A DNA stretch of 64,000 nucleotides from an uncultured Croceitalea sp. Its GTDB lineage: Bacteria > Bacteroidota > Bacteroidia > Flavobacteriales > Flavobacteriaceae. Location of the stretch: positions 785,235 through 849,234 of the forward strand of contig CANNDD010000001.1 of NCBI GenBank assembly GCA_947503285.1, read 5' to 3'. This document shows, in pieces, positions 52,430 through 60,025 of the stretch. Position 1 is the stretch's first letter, and each line of letters opens with the position of its first letter. The notes below the pieces were generated by a model. The model searched no databases and had not been told where the DNA came from. It saw only the letters and a list, made by a program, of their open reading frames with translations. The position numbers and the translations under genes are program-made.

Positions 52430-53352
52430 TATAAAGACCGTAATAGTTGCATTGAAAACTCTGGATTTATAAAGAAATCTTTATATTGGGTAACGAATTC
52501 TTCAAGAGTAATGAGTTTTGAGTTTCCAATTCGTTCCGCAACATCGGTGACCTTATCAAATTTCTGATTTCTGATATCTTCTGAAAGTGCAGGAGCGTGA
52601 CCTATGAATTGAGGGTTGTTAAAAACAGCTGGTAATTGTTTGATACCTTCTACCCATTGCTCATCGGTTATGGGAACATAGCTTACTTCTTTATCAATGA
52701 TTTGTGATATGACCTGGGCTATCTCATCCATTGTTCTAGAGGTTGGACCCGTAAGTACATATTTTTGACCAATATGCTTTTCAGGTTGGCTGTCTGTTAG
52801 AATATTCACGATTACCCGTGCAATATCTGGCGATGCCATACCTGCGTGTTTACCATTTGCCCAAGGGAGATAAATTTTACCTTCGGTGGCGATGGTAGGG
52901 GCTGCAATCACCAAGAGGTTTTCGAGAAATAGGCCTGGGCGTAAATGCACAGCGCCTATGCCTGCCCAATCCATAAATTGTTCCGCAAGCCAGTGTTGTC
53001 TCGTAGATGGACTATCGTGTCCCTTACTCGAGATTATTTGTGACATATTTACGAATAGCTCAACGCCTTCAGCCTTTGCTACGGTGGTCATATTCGCTGA
53101 GGCTTCCAGCAAGCCTGGTAAAAAGGGATAGGTAAAATATACTTTTTTGATTCCTTTAAATGCTTTTTCGAGGGATGCTATATCCAACATATCGCCTATG
53201 GCAATTTCAGCGCCCGCTTTTTCCAACTCTTCGATAGTTGAACTGCGCTTTCGCGAAAGCACTCTAACAGGAATTCCCTTTTCTAAAAATTGTCGTGTTG
53301 TGTGTCCTCCTGTTTTACCGGTTGCACCAGTGATTAATATTTCTGCTTTCAT
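52429..53352 (-). CDS. NmrA/QOR2-like NAD(P)H-dependent reductase
   Basis: A 307-residue NmrA-family protein with ILITGATGKTGGHTTRQFLE at 5-24, VRVLSRKRSS for NADPH binding, IGDMLDIASLEKAF and YFTYPFLPGLLEASANM. Relatives include quinone reductase 2 and azoreductase-like proteins. It is the first gene of the overlapping operon, and the perfect palindrome GTTGTATATACAAC lies 14 bp before its ATG, implying control by the MarR protein encoded directly upstream. Confidence 0.88.
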   Translation of the reverse strand: MKAEILITGATGKTGGHTTRQFLEKGIPVRVLSRKRSSTIEELEKAGAEIAIGDMLDIASLEKAFKGIKKVYFTYPFLPGLLEASANMTTVAKAEGVELFVNMSQIISSKGHDSPSTRQHWLAEQFMDWAGIGAVHLRPGLFLENLLVIAAPTIATEGKIYLPWANGKHAGMASPDIARVIVNILTDSQPEKHIGQKYVLTGPTSRTMDEIAQVISQIIDKEVSYVPITDEQWVEGIKQLPAVFNNPQFIGHAPALSEDIRNQKFDKVTDVAERIGNSKLITLEEFVTQYKDFFINPEFSMQLLRSL

Positions 53353-53366
53353 AATGAATCATTTAA

Positions 53367-53380
53367 GTTGTATATACAAC
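53367..53380. promoter_or_regulatory. MarR operator, site A
   Basis: GTTGTATATACAAC is a perfect 14-bp palindrome, 14 bp upstream of the NmrA-like start. The same 14 bp occur upstream of the marR-like gene. Confidence 0.78.
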
Positions 53381-53393
53381 ATTACTTTAAAAT

Positions 53394-53795
53394 TTAATTA
53401 AGTGATTTTTCAAAATTCTTGAACGACTTCCATCCTTCTGTGCCCATTAAACTATTTACTTCTTTCATAGCGTTATCCCAAGCGGGCAATACCGCTTTCA
53501 TAAAGCTTTTTCCCGATTTGGATAAACTCCAAATAGGGTGATAGCTTTCGTTTTTTTGTATCCAACCATTTTTTTCCAACCGTACCATATTTCGCGATAA
53601 AGAAGACCTTTCCAAATTGAGTATCGTAGCAATTTCAGATTGTCCTACTTCCTTACTCTGGTAAATTACCAGTAAAATGGACGATTGGCTTTCAGAAATA
53701 TTCAATGGGGATAAATATTTTCTGTAGATAGTATTAATCTTTCGCTGTAAAATGCCAATTCTAGCACTTATGCATTCTGTTGGTGAAAATTTCAT
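53394..53795 (-). CDS. MarR family transcriptional regulator
   Basis: The protein has 133 residues from ATG 53793-53795; an upstream in-frame extension would cover the operator. The winged helix is visible: LNISESQSSILLVIYQSKEV, QSEIATILNLERSSLSRNMV, RLEKNGWIQKNE. The C-terminal dimerisation helices follow. MarR proteins usually repress by binding palindromes and release on binding phenolic or oxidising ligands. Identical palindromes before this gene and before the next one indicate autoregulation plus control of the eight-gene operon. Confidence 0.88.
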   Translation of the reverse strand: MKFSPTECISARIGILQRKINTIYRKYLSPLNISESQSSILLVIYQSKEVGQSEIATILNLERSSLSRNMVRLEKNGWIQKNESYHPIWSLSKSGKSFMKAVLPAWDNAMKEVNSLMGTEGWKSFKNFEKSLN

Positions 53796-53802
53796 TGTTA
53801 AG

Positions 53803-53818
53803 TGTTGTATATACAACA
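53803..53818. promoter_or_regulatory. MarR operator, site B, abutting a TAnnTTTG box
   Basis: TGTTGTATATACAACA is a perfect 16-bp palindrome, 7 bp before the marR-like ATG. Its edge overlaps TATATTTG (minus strand, 53817-53824), a perfect -7 box, so bound repressor would block the polymerase. Confidence 0.8.
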
Positions 53819-53825
53819 AATATAG

Positions 53826-54725
53826 TTAATTTTTACTTGCTTGGCTATCATTAAGGTTGAAGGTTTTATTAATTAGCTTATTTTTTAATATGGTCTCTAT
53901 AGCTTTCCCAGATTTATCGTGATTTTTAAAAGGGTGGTCTCGATGAATTTTAGCGTACACATCATCCCGTTCCAATAAAATTTTATCTACTTTCTCTTCT
54001 GACAGCTCAAAAATCTTCTTTTTATAGTCTGAGTTCCATTTTAAATCTTCGGTAACCCATCCTCTCTCAATAAAACCTTTGGTCTTTTTAGAACAGCGAC
54101 AAGGATTGTCTTTGTTTACTAGACCACATCTATCATTCATCCAATCGTAGAGGTTTCTCCTCGCTCTTGACAAACGTTTTCTGAATGTACTTGGAGTGAT
54201 TTCAAATATTTCGCTAGCAATATTGTGGTCAATCTCAAATAACTCACCAACGATGTAGGTGAGGCGTTGCTCCCTATCCAAACACATTATCATACCTGCC
54301 ATACAAGAAATCTTGCTTTCTTCAATTAGCAGTTGCATATCCTTTTCTTCTTTTTCACCCAGTGCAATTTCCGGTGCACTATCTATGTAATCGAAGAAAT
54401 TACCAAAGCTCGTTACCATCGTCTCATATTTCTGCTTTTTCATATTTAGAATATGATTAAACGTAATGCGGTATAGCCAAGTTCTAAATCGTGCTTTGGT
54501 GCTATCAAATTTGGCCAGATTCGTGATTAGTTTGATTAGTACCTCCTGTGTTACATCTTCAGCATCAGCTATACTGTTTATCATCTTTAAGGCGATATTA
54601 AAGATGTATTGTTGATGGTCAACAATGAGCTTGTTTAAACTATTATGGTCGCCGTTTAACGCCTCACGTATTAATTCTAAATCATCAGAATCTGAATATT
54701 GTGTATTGCTGAATGGTTTTTTCAT
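53826..54725 (-). CDS. ECF-type RNA polymerase sigma factor with Cys-rich C-terminal segment
   Basis: In this 299-residue protein, the sigma-2 region is at about 30-95 (LIVDHQQYIFNIALKMINSI, DAEDVTQEVLIKLITNLAKF, RFRTWLYRITFNHILN). The sigma-4 region is at about 155-200 (CLDREQRLTYIVGELFEIDH, ITPSTFRKRLSRARRNLYDW). CGLVNKDNPCRC (about 206-217) and a ~85-residue tail follow. The whole layout is shared with the sigma factor at 59071-59949. Cys residues also flank sigma-4 (KISCMAGMIMCL). The motif could bind zinc or sense redox. There is no anti-sigma gene next to it. Confidence 0.88.
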   Translation of the reverse strand: MKKPFSNTQYSDSDDLELIREALNGDHNSLNKLIVDHQQYIFNIALKMINSIADAEDVTQEVLIKLITNLAKFDSTKARFRTWLYRITFNHILNMKKQKYETMVTSFGNFFDYIDSAPEIALGEKEEKDMQLLIEESKISCMAGMIMCLDREQRLTYIVGELFEIDHNIASEIFEITPSTFRKRLSRARRNLYDWMNDRCGLVNKDNPCRCSKKTKGFIERGWVTEDLKWNSDYKKKIFELSEEKVDKILLERDDVYAKIHRDHPFKNHDKSGKAIETILKNKLINKTFNLNDSQASKN

Positions 54726-54733
54726 CTCTTGGC

Positions 54734-55150
54734 TTACTTCTTTTTCAATATAGTGATTTTGTAGTCTGTTCCACCATAATTGTATTGACCAGATGCTTCC
54801 CCATTTTCCCTAAAGGTAAAGTATAAAGGACCTTGGTAACTATTTCCGTTATCCGCATCAGTCTTCCAATTCCCTGTTAATTTATTTTCATCGGTTAACA
54901 ATAGGTTCATCCTTCCTTTGCGGTTTTCATTACCAGAGACATATGCATAAGCAATGTACAGCTCTCCTTCCATAACGAATGTGGCATTTTCAATTGTTGC
55001 GAGTCCGGCAGCTTCGATATCCATCTCATAGCCATCGTAATTCGACATAAAGGTTTTGACCATTTTCTGCTGTTCTTTTCTATGGTTCATCTCTTGGGCA
55101 TTTGAAAATGTGATTATCAATAAGCATATAGTTACTAGCGTCGTTTTCAT
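54734..55150 (-). CDS. Small exported protein
   Basis: The 138-residue protein has a signal peptide (about 1-18, FSNAQ) and a beta-rich body (ENATFVMEGELYIAYAYVSG, NLLLTDENKLTGNWKTDADN, YQGPLYFTFRENGEASGQYN) resembling lipocalin-like or DUF-type binding barrels. No family is assigned. It lies between an SRPBCC gene (5 bp) and the sigma factor gene (8 bp) and is co-transcribed with them. Confidence 0.72.
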   Translation of the reverse strand: MKTTLVTICLLIITFSNAQEMNHRKEQQKMVKTFMSNYDGYEMDIEAAGLATIENATFVMEGELYIAYAYVSGNENRKGRMNLLLTDENKLTGNWKTDADNGNSYQGPLYFTFRENGEASGQYNYGGTDYKITILKKK

Positions 55151-55155
55151 TTTTC

Positions 55156-55578
55156 TTAGTTTGATATTTTTTCCAATCCTTCAACACCAGCAGCATACAT
55201 TCCATTTACACCTTCTTCAATCATTGGGTAGATACTTTCATCCTTAAGGGAAAAATCCAAGTTCCAATCTAGATGTGTCTTTCCATTTTCTTCCCTTATT
55301 GCCATAGTGCCGACAACATCGTTAATAGGAAACAAGGTCTGTTCATCTATGGCATATTGAAAAATTCTGTTCTCGTGGTCTATTTTTAAAATAGTCTCGT
55401 TCAAGATTCCGTTTTCTGTAGTGCAAACTCTTTTGGCACCTTCACCTTTTCCTTCGAGACTACAGGTCTCTACCAGTGGCAACCATTCTTGTACACCTGA
55501 TGCTTTGCTGATATTGACCCAAACCTTCTCAGCCGGGGCATTGACAATGTGCGATGTTTCAATTTTCTTTTTACTCAT
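55156..55578 (-). CDS. SRPBCC family protein
   Basis: The 140-residue cytoplasmic START-like protein is paralogous to 42984-43406: KKIETSHIVNAPAEKVWVNI, GKGEGAKRVCTTENGILNET and GMYAAGVEGLEKISN correspond closely. The cavity-forming strands are conserved. It is the second gene of the operon that ends with the first of the two sigma factor genes. Confidence 0.87.
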   Translation of the reverse strand: MSKKKIETSHIVNAPAEKVWVNISKASGVQEWLPLVETCSLEGKGEGAKRVCTTENGILNETILKIDHENRIFQYAIDEQTLFPINDVVGTMAIREENGKTHLDWNLDFSLKDESIYPMIEEGVNGMYAAGVEGLEKISN

Positions 55579-55584
55579 TTTGCT

Positions 55585-55872
55585 TTAGTTTACTTGTTCG
55601 TATTTTATTCCTTTGGCTTCCAGCTTTTTCTTTTCACTTGTGGGAATGGTACACTGTTTTATAAAATAGCAAATGATACATCTTGCCGAGAATACCGTTC
55701 CGAACTGCGCAAATGCCAAAATGCCCAAAAGTGAGCTGTACAATAGATTGGTAGGGTAGAAGTATACTGCTCCAAGGACTGCTGCTATGCCTACAATCGT
55801 TCTAATGGTTCTATCAACCGTTCCTATATTTCTGTTGAAGGAATAGGAGATTCCTCTTAAAAAGTAATTCAT
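55585..55872 (-). CDS. DUF2892 (YgaP-type) inner-membrane protein
   Basis: The 95-residue protein has two transmembrane helices around TIRTIVGIAAVLGAVYFYPT and LLYSSLLGILAFAQFGTVFS, the NIGTVDRTIRTIVG motif and CIICYF. DUF2892 proteins are often linked with rhodanese or sulfur metabolism. It is the first gene of the operon DUF2892-SRPBCC-exported protein-sigma factor. Confidence 0.85.
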   Translation of the reverse strand: MNYFLRGISYSFNRNIGTVDRTIRTIVGIAAVLGAVYFYPTNLLYSSLLGILAFAQFGTVFSARCIICYFIKQCTIPTSEKKKLEAKGIKYEQVN

Positions 55873-55897
55873 AGTATTTACCTAATGGTTCATACTA

Positions 55898-55928
55898 GTG
55901 ATACAACTGGAATTTGTAAACGTGACAA
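55898..55928 (-). promoter_or_regulatory. Weak candidate promoter of the DUF2892-sigma operon
   Basis: The minus strand reads TTGTCACG (55928-55921), 6 bp, then AATTCCAGTTGTATCAC (55914-55898). The TTGTCAC part matches the -35-like half of the sigma motif found near 58-60 kb, but its partner GAATCTAA is absent. AATTCC-TTGTATCAC recurs in front of 43406, which suggests shared ancestry of the upstream regions. Confidence 0.35.
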
Positions 55929-55967
55929 AAAATTCTCAATAACTGGTAATATGAAATTCCTTAAAAC

Positions 55968-55997
55968 AAAAAACCTTGACGTTAGCCAAGGTTTTTT
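55968..55997 (-). terminator. Rho-independent terminator (bidirectional in form)
   Basis: AAAAAACCTTG (55968-55978) pairs with CAAGGTTTTTT (55987-55997). It lies 21 bp past the NTF2-like stop and separates it from the DUF2892 operon. Confidence 0.88.
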
Positions 55998-56017
55998 AAG
56001 ATTCTTTTTTCTATTTG

Positions 56018-56371
56018 CTAATAGAAGAACTGCTCACTCATAATTTTACCATTTTCTATTTTATAAACTATAAGCTCGTCAAGGGGCCATTTATTCCCGT
56101 CTTTCAAAATTGCTGTCATCTTGTACGGGATTGCGATATAGTCTTTAGCTACGATGGCATCACCTATTTCCATACCCTCAGCACCAGCGAGGTTTTCCTG
56201 CATTGCTTTATCTTTTGCCTTAATAGCTTCTACACCCTTCACGTGTGCAAAATGTTCTGACTGCGGTTCTATATGTTCTGCATCTGGGTGAAACAATTCA
56301 TCATACACGTCATTAAATTTACCTTCTCTTAATAGCGATACAAGTCTATTGGCTACTTCTTGATTTGTCAT
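56018..56371 (-). CDS. SnoaL-like (NTF2-fold) protein
   Basis: A 117-residue stand-alone NTF2-like domain: NQEVANRLVSLLREGKFNDV, YDELFHPDAEHIEPQS, VKGVEAIKAKDKAMQE and the C-terminal ENGKIMSEQFFY. Relatives include ketosteroid isomerase-like enzymes, but no catalytic Tyr/Asp pair can be assigned here. It is the last gene of the SRPBCC-DinB-SRPBCC-SnoaL operon that starts at 58223. Confidence 0.87.
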   Translation of the reverse strand: MTNQEVANRLVSLLREGKFNDVYDELFHPDAEHIEPQSEHFAHVKGVEAIKAKDKAMQENLAGAEGMEIGDAIVAKDYIAIPYKMTAILKDGNKWPLDELIVYKIENGKIMSEQFFY

Positions 56372-56409
56372 TTCTATGAATTTTAAAGTGATTAAACAGA
56401 TTTGAATGT

Positions 56410-57036
56410 TTATTTTGTCTTAAGAACAGTAGCTTTTGGATACTTATCTTTAATTTCCTTGTATTTATCGGTGCCACCTGTTACACGTTCACCCGTTTCG
56501 ATATAGTGCTTTAAGCCCACAAGGGTTCCAGACATTTGTTTTTTAAAACCTCCTTTTGCGATGGCGCCAAGAAAAGCTGGCTTAGTACGAAACTGAAATT
56601 CATAGGATGCAGTTGAAGTACCATCGCCATTATCCTTCACACGATAAAAAGCTTGTGAGTTGTCGAAGTTCAATGGAAGTTTTGCACCATCAAATACCAC
56701 ATTACGCATCACCATATTTTCTGAATCTATATCTGCAATACGCTCGTGTGACCATTGCGTGCCTTTTTCGTTGAAATTACATTTACGTTTCGCGCCTACT
56801 TCACCTTTAAGTGAGCCATTCGTATATTCTGATGTGTAGATGTATGGTGAGAAATTCGATATTTCACCATAGTCCAATACCATTGCCTCCCATACACGCT
56901 CTGCAGGTGCGTCTATTTTTAGTTCTACTTTAACTGTTCTGAATTTTTTTTCCATACTCTGCGCTGTGGCCGTAGTACTTACTATGACTAACATCGCAAT
57001 TGCCAAAATTGATTTCATTGTGATTGTGATTCTCAT
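56410..57036 (-). CDS. Exported SRPBCC family protein
   Basis: The 208-residue protein has a signal peptide (about 1-25, ATAQS) and an SRPBCC domain (VKVELKIDAPAERVWEAMVL, KCNFNEKGTQWSHERI, EFQFRTKPAFLGAIAKGGFK). It is paralogous to the cytoplasmic protein at 40532-41059, which shares FNEKGT, FRTKPAFLGA.AKG and TGE.VT. An exported SRPBCC protein is unusual and implies a periplasmic hydrophobic ligand. Confidence 0.85.
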   Translation of the reverse strand: MRITITMKSILAIAMLVIVSTTATAQSMEKKFRTVKVELKIDAPAERVWEAMVLDYGEISNFSPYIYTSEYTNGSLKGEVGAKRKCNFNEKGTQWSHERIADIDSENMVMRNVVFDGAKLPLNFDNSQAFYRVKDNGDGTSTASYEFQFRTKPAFLGAIAKGGFKKQMSGTLVGLKHYIETGERVTGGTDKYKEIKDKYPKATVLKTK

Positions 57037-57105
57037 TATTTTTTATTTTTATGATTAAAGTGTCTACGTTTTTCTTAAAATTTTAAAGGGATATTCTAGG
57101 TGTTC

Positions 57106-57705
57106 CTATTGGTAACTAAAGGCTGATTTACCTAGATATTTTCTGTATAATCCTATCTGACCAAACTCGTAGCCTAAATGGTGCATCTGAAAGGCAAACA
57201 AACCTCTCATAGTTTGTTCTGCTATCGGTAATGGAAAAGGAGCTTTACCGTTTAGTTGTTCTTCTGTCAATTTGCCTAATGCCTCTGAAATTTTAGGTGA
57301 CAGCGTATCCCAGTCTTCGGTCATTTTACTTAGCGACGGATATTTAGCTTTCGCATCAAATGGCTTTCCAAAGCCGAATTGTTCAGCGTACGGATTTTCG
57401 GTGGCTTGACCTGTAAGCATTGCCAAATTATATTGTAGGTCTAGCGTATGACCTACTATCCAAGCTAAACTATTTGCATTATTAATTCTCTTGTTAGCTT
57501 CTGCATCTGAGATGTCTGACAGATTTTTTGAGAATGTATTCGCGTGAACATCGTATTGAAGCTTTAGGGTCTTTGCGTCTAGACCTTTAGATACTTCTAC
57601 TACGACTTCTTTTTCTATAGTTTGTGGTTTTTGTTCACCACAAGAAATCGAAGTTGCTGTAATTAAGGCCAGAACGATTCCTTTTGTGATTAATTTTTTC
57701 ATCAT
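57106..57705 (-). CDS. DinB-family lipoprotein
   Basis: The 199-residue protein has a lipoprotein signal peptide (ITATSISCGEQ, Cys22) followed by a DinB-like bundle. LKLQYDVHANTFSKNLSDIS, SLAWIVGHTLDLQYNLAML and FAFQMHHLGYEFGQIGLYRK carry candidate metal-binding histidines. It lies between two SRPBCC genes of one operon (14 bp after the first). The product is probably anchored in the periplasm. Confidence 0.85.
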   Translation of the reverse strand: MMKKLITKGIVLALITATSISCGEQKPQTIEKEVVVEVSKGLDAKTLKLQYDVHANTFSKNLSDISDAEANKRINNANSLAWIVGHTLDLQYNLAMLTGQATENPYAEQFGFGKPFDAKAKYPSLSKMTEDWDTLSPKISEALGKLTEEQLNGKAPFPLPIAEQTMRGLFAFQMHHLGYEFGQIGLYRKYLGKSAFSYQ

Positions 57706-57719
57706 ATTTAGGGTTTTAG

Positions 57720-58223
57720 TTATGCGGCTTTTTTGCCTTTTTTCTTGAAGTATTTTGCGTCAGATTTAATTTTGACGTCCGATTGTTTACCAGTCTCGAT
57801 ATAGAATTTTAAATCTTCCAAGGTCTGGTATATGTCTTTTCGCATTTTTGGCTTAATCATCCAGCCCATAAGTAAACCAGGAACAGTAGCCAAGGTTACA
57901 TCCAGGTCCATTGTAACTTCTGATGTGTTGATGCTTTTTGGCTTAACTTTCCATTTAGCTGTTGCAGCTTTCATAATAAAGGGTGTATCATCGAGATGGT
58001 ATTGTAGTTCCATTTTTTCTACATCTGCATTATCGATGATTTCACTTACATCGCCAAAAACTGTAGAACAGGTTCTTCCGATGTAGTCGCTGCCAGCGAC
58101 TTCACGTTCTTTAGATTCATTTACGGTACTCGCCCAATGACAAGCATCCCCATAGTTTGTGTATAGCACTTCCCAAACTTTACTGGCAGGTGCATTTACT
58201 TGAAGGGTTTTGTTAATTTTCAT
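57720..58223 (-). CDS. SRPBCC family protein, first gene of a sigma-controlled operon
   Basis: A 167-residue START-like protein (KINKTLQVNAPASKVWEVLY, RTCSTVFGDVSEIIDNADVE, TPFIMKAATAKWKVKPK) with a basic tail (KKKGKKAA). It lacks a signal peptide. Upstream, 58289-58317 holds the motif TGTCACAC-N13-GAATCTAA, so transcription by the ECF sigma factor encoded at 59071-59949 is likely. Confidence 0.87.
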   Translation of the reverse strand: MKINKTLQVNAPASKVWEVLYTNYGDACHWASTVNESKEREVAGSDYIGRTCSTVFGDVSEIIDNADVEKMELQYHLDDTPFIMKAATAKWKVKPKSINTSEVTMDLDVTLATVPGLLMGWMIKPKMRKDIYQTLEDLKFYIETGKQSDVKIKSDAKYFKKKGKKAA

Positions 58224-58288
58224 TTGATATTCTTTTTACACTTTCGTGGAAGCATACATAGTATGGCTTTCAGTGCAGTTGTTTAAAC

Positions 58289-58317
58289 TTAGATTCAGAA
58301 GATGGCCCAGTGTGACA
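58289..58317 (-). promoter_or_regulatory. ECF sigma promoter motif TGTCACAC-N13-GAATCTAA (operon at 58223)
   Basis: On the minus strand TGTCACAC (58317-58310), 13 bp, and GAATCTAA (58296-58289). Both halves and the spacing are identical to the motif at 60026-60054. It is 66 bp from the SRPBCC start. The rest of the 326-bp gap 58224-58549 holds a terminator (58499-58520) and no gene. Confidence 0.8.
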
Positions 58318-58498
58318 ACTTAAGCCGAGAAACCCCATTAGAAAATCCATTACAACCCAAAATCGCTTCAAAATCAATCGCTTCACTACTTTTTGCTCAA
58401 TCGACGTAACGCTGCTATATTTCATTCACAAAAAGCTCGATTTTCTTGTGATTCTGAGTCTCATCAACAAGTTCCCATGTGACATCTCGGCAACAAAA

Positions 58499-58520
58499 AA
58501 CCTGAACGATTGTTCAGGTT
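58499..58520 (-). terminator. Terminator of the sigma-DinB operon
   Basis: AACCTGAAC and GTTCAGGTT form a perfect 9-bp stem. On the minus strand the stem is followed by TTTTTTG. It lies 30 bp after the DinB stop at 58550. Confidence 0.88.
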
Positions 58521-58549
58521 TTAGAGGCTTAGGTGTAACTGTAATACTG

Positions 58550-59071
58550 TTACCAAGCGATATAACTAGGTGCTTTAATCCCTTTCATTCTAAGAAGAAC
58601 GATTGCCTGGGCTCTGTGATGTGTACAGTGATTAAAAACAATATTCATTATTTTTCTACGGCTCATCCGGCCAGCCCAAAAAGACGTGGTCTCTTCAAAA
58701 TAAGAGGCGTCTTTAGCCGTTACCGCATCGCTTAAAACATCATATTGCTTTTTAAGATAAGAGATGACCTCATCCTTGTCATTTGTATTGGCGGGCTGTG
58801 GAACTGTCTCAAAATCAAAAGCAGAATTACCTATGTATGCCATTCCTTCACCAATATGCACCAGTTGTTCTCCAAAGGTCCGAATATCAGAAACCGGTTT
58901 ATAACTATAATCCTTTTCAGGCATTTTTTTTGCCACGTCTATGGTGTACTCAAGACTATTTTTCCATTTCTTAAGAAACTCTTTTTTAAAGGTACTTTGT
59001 TGTGCGGTCATAGGCATCCAAGAGGTAAATAACAATGTGAGTATGGCAGATATTTGTTTAGTCAAGGTCAT
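58550..59071 (-). CDS. Exported DinB-family protein
   Basis: The 173-residue protein has a signal peptide (about 1-24, PMTAQ) and a DinB bundle: DVAKKMPEKDYSYKPVSDIR, EQLVHIGEGMAYIGN (His), and FNHCTHHRAQAIVLLRMKG, ending KAPSYIAW. It is paralogous to 39981-40517. Its ATG overlaps the last base of the sigma factor stop, so the exported DinB protein is made together with the sigma factor. Confidence 0.87.
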   Translation of the reverse strand: MTLTKQISAILTLLFTSWMPMTAQQSTFKKEFLKKWKNSLEYTIDVAKKMPEKDYSYKPVSDIRTFGEQLVHIGEGMAYIGNSAFDFETVPQPANTNDKDEVISYLKKQYDVLSDAVTAKDASYFEETTSFWAGRMSRRKIMNIVFNHCTHHRAQAIVLLRMKGIKAPSYIAW

Positions 59072-59949
59072 TAGTTCAGCTTCATTAAATTTTTGATATG
59101 GTCATCATTCACGATGTCTTCCAGAAAAGTCTTTTTATCAAAATCCTTTTTGTAAGGTAACTGCCCATAGAGTTCAGCATATTTATCATCAATAATCTCC
59201 ATCATATCATCTGTATCACCTTTTATTTCATTTTTAAATTTTGAAAACTCCTGACGATTAAAAAGTAAATTTTTACTGTCGATTACCTTATTATTTAATG
59301 CGAATGTGACCTTTTTGTGACATCGACAAGGATTTGCTTTGTTTACCAAGCCACATTTTTCATTCATAAAACTGGTGATGTCTTTTCTCGCCCTAGACAA
59401 CCGTTGTCTAAAATTATCTTTTGAAATCCCAAGAATTTCTGACCCCAAATTATGGTCTGCATTGAACATTTCCCCTAGAATATAAACAAGTCGTTGTTCC
59501 CTAGTCAGGCAAAGCAACATCCCACTCATACAGCTGTAGTTCATTTCTTTAATAAATTCCTTGTTTTCCTTTTGCTCTTGTTCGGTAAGTGGATGGTCTG
59601 GCGTCATTTCAAGACCCTGTGCCATTTTATCAAAACTTTCAAAGACGGATTCATTTGGGCGTCGTTTAGACATTAAAAAATGATTGGCCACGATACGATA
59701 TGCCCAAGTTCTAAAGGAGCTTTTGCCTTTAAACTGCGTAAGGTTGGTTATAATTTTTATGGTAGCCTCTTGGGTTAGGTCTTCGGCATCGGAAGGATGA
59801 CGCACCATTTTCCAGGCAATATTATAGATGTATGGCTGATGTTTAAGAATAAGGTCTTCAAGTGACTTTTTGTTGCCATTTTGGGCTTCTTCCACCAATT
59901 GAATATCCGTCTTGTCGCTAGTGTATTCCTTTAAAAAAGGATTGTCCAT
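59071..59949 (-). CDS. ECF-type RNA polymerase sigma factor with Cys-rich C-terminal segment
   Basis: In this 292-residue protein, sigma-2 is at about 28-95 (LILKHQPYIYNIAWKMVRHP, DAEDLTQEATIKIITNLTQF, SFRTWAYRIVANHFL) and sigma-4 at about 150-200 (CLTREQRLVYILGEMFNADH, ISKDNFRQRLSRARKDITSF). CGLVNKANPCRCHKK and a ~75-residue tail follow. The tail carries EFSKFKNEIKGDTDDMMEII, as does its paralog at 53826. The gene's own upstream region has a near copy of the motif found before two SRPBCC operons, so it appears autoregulated. Confidence 0.9.
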   Translation of the reverse strand: MDNPFLKEYTSDKTDIQLVEEAQNGNKKSLEDLILKHQPYIYNIAWKMVRHPSDAEDLTQEATIKIITNLTQFKGKSSFRTWAYRIVANHFLMSKRRPNESVFESFDKMAQGLEMTPDHPLTEQEQKENKEFIKEMNYSCMSGMLLCLTREQRLVYILGEMFNADHNLGSEILGISKDNFRQRLSRARKDITSFMNEKCGLVNKANPCRCHKKVTFALNNKVIDSKNLLFNRQEFSKFKNEIKGDTDDMMEIIDDKYAELYGQLPYKKDFDKKTFLEDIVNDDHIKNLMKLN

Positions 59950-59965
59950 AATAATATCTTTTTAC

Positions 59966-59994
59966 TTGGATGCAACTTTGGCAATGGTGTGACA
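59966..59994 (-). promoter_or_regulatory. ECF sigma promoter motif, near copy (own gene)
   Basis: TGTCACAC (59994-59987), 13 bp, then GCATCCAA (59973-59966), matching 6 of 8 bases of GAATCTAA. It faces the sigma gene start 16 bp away. It is divergent from the motif at 60026-60054. Confidence 0.68.
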
Positions 59995-60025
59995 ACTTTA
60001 AAAAAAATAAATTCTTTGGCAACCC

